Of a stretch of DNA of 64,000 nt, positions 58,758 to 64,000 are shown one piece after another (position 1 is the stretch's first letter; each line of letters begins with the position of its first letter). The translations under genes and the position numbers were made by a program. The notes under the pieces are model-generated. The model saw only the letters and a list, made by a program, of their open reading frames with translations. It did no database searches and had not been told where the DNA came from. Source of the DNA: Phoronis australis. Lineage: Eukaryota; Phoronida; Phoronidae. The stretch is taken from NCBI GenBank assembly GCA_002633005.1, contig NMRA01000181.1, positions 258,959 through 322,958 of the forward strand. The letters run 5' to 3'.

Positions 58758-59459
58758 GGCCAAAAACTGATTTAATTGAAAGAAAAATGCTTTGACGTCA
58801 ACAGAAATTCAAAATCTTTACGAACGAACCATAACATGTGAGCAGATTCAATTCTGTTTCAGTTGCAGAGAATCACTTTGATTAGTGCAATTTAGACTTT
58901 TTTGCGTTACATACATGTTCATTTTTAGTTAAATGTGTCCAAACGTCGAAATGATTTCACATTCGAATTGTCATATTTTCTTGAAACAGTATCATCGATT
59001 TTACTATGGGCGTATGAATGTGTCGATCAAATTTAAACTTTGTCCTGTCGGTGTTTTTTGAGGGCAGCCCAATCTTTCGATAAGTTCAGAGTGATATATT
59101 TCCGCAGATACACCCATGGGTTACATTTGAAAAGAACATGCCGTTTCAATCTTAAAAGTTTCCAAATTTCACAGGAAACGCACATTAAAACCTTAACTAA
59201 AGAAAAGTTTCAATTCACTAACTTTTACTTGAGGGGACAGTAATACATCATAATGTTTATTGAGTCACTTGGTTTCAGTTTGCGCGCCAACTACATAACT
59301 GACACATCCGAACGTATTTTTGCCCCCCTAAATATACGCCGGGGCGTATATGTGAGTTTGAATTTTGGACCCTAAACTGATATTCTCTGAATATATGCCC
59401 CGGGCTTGTCAGAAGTGTCAGCAGAAAACTAAGGTAACGATCGTTACTAACGTTTCCAG

Positions 59460-59513
59460 GTGACCACACTGGTATTACTACAGAATCGATAACTACCACC
59501 ATCGCAGCCGCCA
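59460..59513 (+). CDS. Thr-rich mini-exon 2
   Basis: A 54-bp phase 1-1 exon with acceptor CTAACGTTTCCAG and consensus donor GTAAGT. It encodes DHTGITTESITTTIAAA, another Thr-rich linker. It is independent in sequence from the 48-bp exon 3.5 kb upstream but has the same design, suggesting a mucin-like stalk made of small cassette exons. The opposite strand is open for 75 codons here, without supporting features. Confidence 0.63.
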
Positions 59514-62358
59514 GTAAGTTTTTATTCTCTTTTACTGTTAATAGACTTGCATCTATTGGCGTCTATTTAAATGACTCATAGCAAGTGGTACCCCTCACAC
59601 TAGGACTTATAAGCCAGAATCTCCAAGAAAAATCAATTCATACAAGGTACATGTGGGTAACATATATGAAAATGTAAAGAAAAACTGCGCAGTTTTCTCT
59701 CTCACGTGTACATGTACATGTAGGTGTAACAGATATCTCTGTTTGTGTTATCAACAAAACTGCAAACTAGTTTACTCATAAGGTACTTATCACTGAGAAA
59801 ACAAACGGATTTTTAGTAACTAGCTCCCCAAATGTAAGACAAAATAACACGGCTTCTGCAAAATAACGTTCTTCTGTGTATGAAAAATGACAAAACTCCG
59901 GGGACTGATGGTTTTCCTGTAGAGTTTTACAAATTTTTTGGAAAGAATTTTCGCCATTTTTGATCAATTTTGTTAATTTTACAGTTTTCGAACCGGCCGT
60001 CTCCCTACCACTATGAGTCAAGGTGTCATTACTTTGACTCCTAAGAACAAGAAACCACGTGAATACATTAAAAATTGGAGGCCAATCTCCTTACTAAATT
60101 CAAGTTATAAACAATTATCAACAAAAGATAAAATCTGTTTTAAATAAGTTAATTCATCCTAATCAAACTGGGTTTCTCCCACATCGTTTTATCGGGGAGA
60201 ACGCCAGAGTGATTTATGACATCTTACAATATACTCAAGTTAAGGATATTCCCAGACATCTGGTATTAATTGATTTTGAAAAATCCTTTGATTCTGTGTC
60301 CTGGGGATTTCTTAAGAAAGTTCTACACTATTTCAATTTTGGTGGCGATTTTATTCTTTGGTTCACAATACTCAATGAAAATGTCCAACTTTCGGTCATT
60401 CAGTGTGGCTTTACGTCTAAGTACTTTAACATTTGCTAGGTTGCAAACAAGGGGATCCCCTTTCACCTTATTTTTTGTTGTGTGCCGAAATTATGGCATC
60501 TATGCTGAGGCAATGCGAGAATGTTGAAGGCATAAAAGTAAGCTCTTTAGAGTATAAATTAATGCAGTATGCAGACGACACGGTCCTCTTTCAAGATGGT
60601 TCAGAGACCTCTTTAAAATCGTCACTTAACCTTCTTGATCAGTTTGCTAAGTATTCTGGTTTGACACCCAATATCGATAAAACTGTTTGTATATGGATTG
60701 GTTCTAAGATGTGTTGTGGTGATAAGCTTTGCTGTGAAAAAGACTTAAAATGGGCAAGTTCCCAGTTCACATCTCTTGAAATTACCTTCTCTGTCAACTT
60801 ACAGGACATGATTCACTTAAACTACGATGTAAAATTAAACGAGGTTAGAAAAGGCATTGAAAATTGGTCACAAAGAAATTTATCTACCTTTGGTAAGATA
60901 ACGGTTGTCAAATCTTTTTTATCACCAAAACTGATTCACCTCTTTTAGACACTTCCTCTTCCAAGTGCTACTTTTTAAGGACGTTTGAAAAATATTCTTT
61001 TAATTTTATATGGGTACCTCTTGTTAAATAAATGGAATAAAAGATTTTTAGAAGGAAAAAATAAGGAATGGGATATATTACCTAAATACGTTTATAGAAA
61101 CTATGGAGGTTGTTTAATTTTAAAATATAATTATGCTTATAAAATTGAGTCAAGAAAATTTCAACGTACTGTACTCTGATATGCTATTGTCCTGGGAGCA
61201 AGTAACACATTACTTACATAAGAATATTGGTTTGTAAAATCAAGTTGTACGGAATAACAAACATAGTTTGATAAATGGAAACGCTGTGTTCTACATCAGC
61301 TACTACAATACTGGAACTGTTTTTGTTCAAGACTTAATAGATTTTGAAAATATATTATTATCCTGGGAGGCTTAAAGGAAAGGTACAAATTAACAATTGG
61401 ATAAAGTACATTGCTCTGGCCAAGGCAACGCAAATTTGAGATATTCCGATTAATGATAGAGCCAGCAGCATGCAGGACTTTGCACCGGATCAGATTGATT
61501 CGAGATGGACAAAAGATGTAGTACTTTCCAGGGAGACATCAGTTCCTCAAGTAGAACACAGTTTGTTAAAATTATTTTCTGATCAGCAAATCAAACAGAT
61601 ATGATGTTATGCCTTTCAAACTGTTGCTCCAAACTCAGTTTTGAAATATCACATAAAAAAAAAGTTTACACAAATACATTTTAAAGAAAATGACAATGGT
61701 CCAAAACGACAAATTCTCATTTTGTGGACTCGTAGAAACTTTCAATCACTGTGCTTTCTTTTTGGAAAAGTTTACAAACATGGATTTCCAACGACGTTGG
61801 AGCTAACCTGTTACTTGCTGAAAAGCGTGTCCTGCTACTCGCATACTTAGGTGATCGTTGCTATGAAATTAATCACATATTAATATTAGCTCAGTACTTT
61901 ATATAGACTTTTTCGAAATCTTCATCGATTCCTGTACTTGAGAGATTTCACCCAATTCTATTTGACACTGTCAAGACATGGACAAGTATGAAATCTAGAG
62001 AATCACCCCGTGACTTGTCGGAATTTTTTGAAACCCTATACATTCAGTATAAATTCAAGCAGAGCTGGAATGTGTGAATGTGAAAGTGAATGTATTTTTG
62101 TTTGTTTTCTTTTCTAGTGAATTCCACTGTTAATTTCAGCTTCTGTAAATAAACTTATTAAAAAACAAAAAACAAAAAATAAGTACTTATTGTTGCCAGC
62201 CACTTTCATGAAATTCTGTGACTCAGAGTTTGATTTGTAGGCATTCCTGTTAGCCTGTCACTACTTTTGGGGCAACAGGGTACTAAAGTAGTGTAAAGTT
62301 TCGTTGTCTTAGAGACTAAGACTCTGATCTTCTTTTTCAACAAAATGAATTGTTGCAG
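59514..62358 (+). other. Intron 14 (2.8 kb), filled by a LINE
   Basis: Most of the intron is an L1/Tx1-like retrotransposon in the same orientation as the gene. Without it the intron would be only about 0.45 kb. A short ACATGTACATGTAG palindromic run lies near 59,710. Confidence 0.7.
59790..62180 (+). mobile_element. L1/Tx1-like LINE, 5'-truncated and decayed
   Basis: Plus-strand reverse-transcriptase segments appear in order. KNDKTPGTDGFPVEFYK lies near 59,885, NWRPISLLN near 60,075, LIDFEKSFDSVSWGFLKK at about 60,268-60,321, GCKQGDPLSP near 60,439, and the catalytic QYADDTVLF with YADD at 60,568-60,579. Frames change near 59,950, 60,110 and 60,435, and the ORF stops at 60,948. The 3' end has AATAAA and an A-rich tail near 62,150-62,178. 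Imperfect flanking repeats (ATAAGGTACTTAT at 59,777 and ATAAGTACTTAT at 62,178) look like a target duplication. The motif wording resembles L1/Tx1 rather than CR1. Confidence 0.85.
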
Positions 62359-62583
62359 GGTGTAATGGAAAGAGTCAATCAAACGCCATTGGCAGCCCGT
62401 CAGGAGCAGTGGACAATGGTACGACAGTGACGTACACGTGTAATAGTGGATATATAACCAGGTTGGGGAAGACAAAATACGTTCTCAAGTGCAAGGGAAA
62501 TGACATGTGGAACGGCAAAGAGAACCAGTGTGAAAAGAAAACCACGTCTAAGCCAGCTTCTACTTCAGCCGCCCCTTCAAAAG
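62359..62583 (+). CDS. CCP (sushi) exon 11 with Thr/Ser/Pro tail
   Basis: A 225-bp phase 1-1 exon with acceptor GAATTGTTGCAG and donor GTATGC. Cysteines occur as GCNGKS, YTCNSG, LKCKGN and NQCEKK, with the tryptophan in NDMWNG. Unlike the other CCP exons it continues about 17 residues past Cys4 into a Thr/Ser/Pro/Lys-rich tail (KKTTSKPASTSAAPSK), matching the composition of the mini-exons just upstream. It therefore combines a CCP with the beginning of another mucin-like linker. Further exons must lie beyond the window. Confidence 0.9.
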
Positions 62584-64000
62584 GTATGCAGGCCACCTGT
62601 ACATGATTGTTCGTTATCTTTGATTATGCAGTTTACGAGGTCGAGGACGATATGTCCGCACGTTTTATGCACAAGTTATCGGCGTACCGGTGTCTCGCCA
62701 ACCACATAATTCAGTTCAATATATATCTCTGGTTTCCTGTACTCCCACGTTGATTATATTACTTATGTTCAGTTTGCTTAAAATATTGATGAAAAAATAA
62801 TCTTAGTGCACGACGATGTTAAACCATACAGTCGAAGAAATTCTAGGGCTTCCAACACAATTCATCAGAAAAAAAATGATAAAAATTGGTATATTTCGTT
62901 CAGTACACTCACTTTCTCAACAAAAGCCCGTCGATGTTAGGTATATGAAGGGCCCGTTCTCCCTTTGATCTCACTGTCTGATCTGCACGCATCTGGTTGA
63001 AACACCGGAGTTTTCATTGCATGCATATACATATTGTTCGGGCACTTCATGTTATTAAAAAAGACGTCTGTTATTAAAACGGACGTCTACCATAATATAC
63101 CACAAACAATGTGTGCAAACGACAATGGAAAGTTGGTTTCATTTTGATCTTGGATCATTTTCAGTATAGATGAACGATATACATAGAACGAACACCAGGT
63201 TTTGTCTCCGATAAGAGTATGTAGACTTCACGACTAGCTGGATATACGTTTGAATAGTTAAGCACAGGTTGAAATAAATTTGCCATCATAATGTTTCCCA
63301 GATATTGTTATTGTAATGATACTAACGTGCATTCACAATCAAGTGCGTGAAAATAACTTTTACCACAGCACACGCGACTGAGGGGAAATCTGCCTCTTCG
63401 ACCACCCGATACACTTTATTCCCAAAGCCATGTCCTGGATCCTTTTACTAGAAATGGAGCTTGAGAATATTTTTGGCAATTTCTATTCTACTTTTGGGTG
63501 AACTATAGATTTGTGTCTGTTAATCTTTGCTCGAAAATATAATGGCTGGCGTAAATAACTTTCTAATGCAAGTTTGCAGTTGATGACACCAACACCAAAG
63601 CTAGGAGTTCGAGTCTTAACTCGAAATTTCGAGTTTGTTCTCGAAATCCTGAGATTGTGCTCGATATTGCAGGTCGAACTTAGGGATCACGAAGCGCGAT
63701 CTTGGATTAAAATCTGATATGCTTACACCACAATGTACTCGAGCACAGAATAATAGATACTTTTCTTCAGTTCACACAAAGGTAAACTAGAAAATCACAA
63801 TAGTAACTTCTAGTCCAAAGATTTGACCAGGGCCCCAGGTCTCGTGTTTTGGAGATGATCAAAACACAGTTTAAGATTCTCAAACTTGTTAACATGACTA
63901 CAGTTTTACGAGAACGTCTAGAAGTACTCCAAAAACCTCGACTACCAATGACCCTCTAGTAAATCTCGGGCACACTTGGGGAAATTACTAAAAAACTCCA
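62584..64000 (+). other. Intron 15, partial
   Basis: No exon, repeat or RNA recognised to the end of the window. A Thr/Asp-coding stretch after an AG near 63,580 lacks a usable donor. A run of TCGAG/CTCGAA-like words at 63,600-63,680 (tCGAGTCTTAACTCGAAAT style) may be a decayed short repeat. Confidence 0.5.

Larger units (their letters stand above)
56003..59459 (+). other. Intron 13 (3.5 kb)
   Basis: It holds the second copy of the 200-bp repeat (57.7 kb) and a Penelope-like relic (58.0-58.8 kb). Open frames near 56.2-56.5 and 57.2-57.7 kb lack domains or paired splice sites. Other sequence unrecognised. Confidence 0.6.
244..62583 (+). other. Multi-exon CCP/SEA mosaic gene, partial at both ends
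   Basis: This is the gene model linking the 15 exons listed separately. All lie on the plus strand, all have AG acceptors and GT donors, and all are phase 1 at both ends, so any neighbours join in frame. Module order is CCP x10, SEA-like (two exons), two Thr/Ser-rich mini-exons, then CCP with a Thr/Ser/Pro tail. CCP modules are about 60-70 residue extracellular beta-sandwich domains with two disulphides, known from complement regulators, selectins and polydom-like proteins. Several exons carry N-glycosylation sequons. No start codon, signal peptide, membrane segment or stop codon was found, so the gene extends beyond both ends. That all exons belong to one transcript is inferred; two adjacent genes are possible, most plausibly split in the 28-47 kb transposon-rich part. 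Confidence 0.75.

Noticed and set aside
63560-63620. Possible third Thr-rich mini-exon after TTTGCAG
   Set aside because: Reads DDTNTK in phase, but no GT donor follows in the right phase.

Overview
This window is animal DNA: long AT-rich introns, small exons with GT/AG splice sites, and dense, mostly decayed transposons. A single plus-strand gene appears to run through the whole window and off both ends. I can support 15 coding exons: eleven complement control protein (CCP, or sushi) modules, one exon each; two exons that together make a SEA-like domain; and two very short Thr/Ser-rich exons. Every exon begins and ends in phase 1 and has a length divisible by three, so each could be skipped, duplicated or shuffled without breaking the frame. 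The product is probably a large secreted or membrane-anchored mosaic protein, such as an adhesion, mucin-like or complement-related receptor. Neither its signal peptide nor any membrane anchor lies in this window.

The lineage is not certain. The retroelement mix (CR1/Jockey-like and L1/Tx1-like LINEs, a Penelope-like element, Ty3-type gag, a pogo transposase, a foldback transposon with tandem-repeat arms) and the CCP mosaic gene suggest a marine invertebrate. A non-vertebrate deuterostome such as a hemichordate, amphioxus or echinoderm is possible, but this is inference.

Layout. 0.2-8.9 kb: CCP exons 1-4. 8.9-18.7 kb: a large intron with a decayed Ty3-type gag-protease, a C2H2 zinc-finger relic, and one copy of a 1.3-1.7 kb repeat. 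18.7-28.1 kb: CCP exons 5 and 6, with a pogo-type transposase relic between them. 28.5-34.1 kb: a complete 5.6 kb foldback-type transposon (copy A) with inverted arms built of about 80-bp tandem repeats, an 11-bp target duplication and a THAP-domain relic. 34.5-36.2 kb: CCP exons 7 and 8. 36.9-44.3 kb: copy B of the same transposon in opposite orientation, internally deleted and carrying two nested insertions (a 2.6 kb terminal-inverted-repeat element and a 5'-truncated LINE). 45.8-46.9 kb: a near-perfect 526-bp duplication joined by a single N, probably an assembly artefact. 47.0-50.9 kb: CCP exons 9 and 10, then the two SEA-like exons. 51.4-53.0 kb: a second, inverted copy of the 1.3-1.7 kb repeat with a nested MITE. 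55.9 and 59.5 kb: the Thr/Ser mini-exons. 58.0-58.8 kb: a Penelope-like GIY-YIG relic. 59.8-62.2 kb: an L1/Tx1-like LINE. 62.4 kb: CCP exon 11 with a Thr/Ser/Pro tail.

The most unusual structure is the pair of inverted foldback transposons, which brackets exactly two CCP exons only 2.8 kb apart. I found no prokaryotic genes, CRISPR array, rRNA or convincing functional tRNA.
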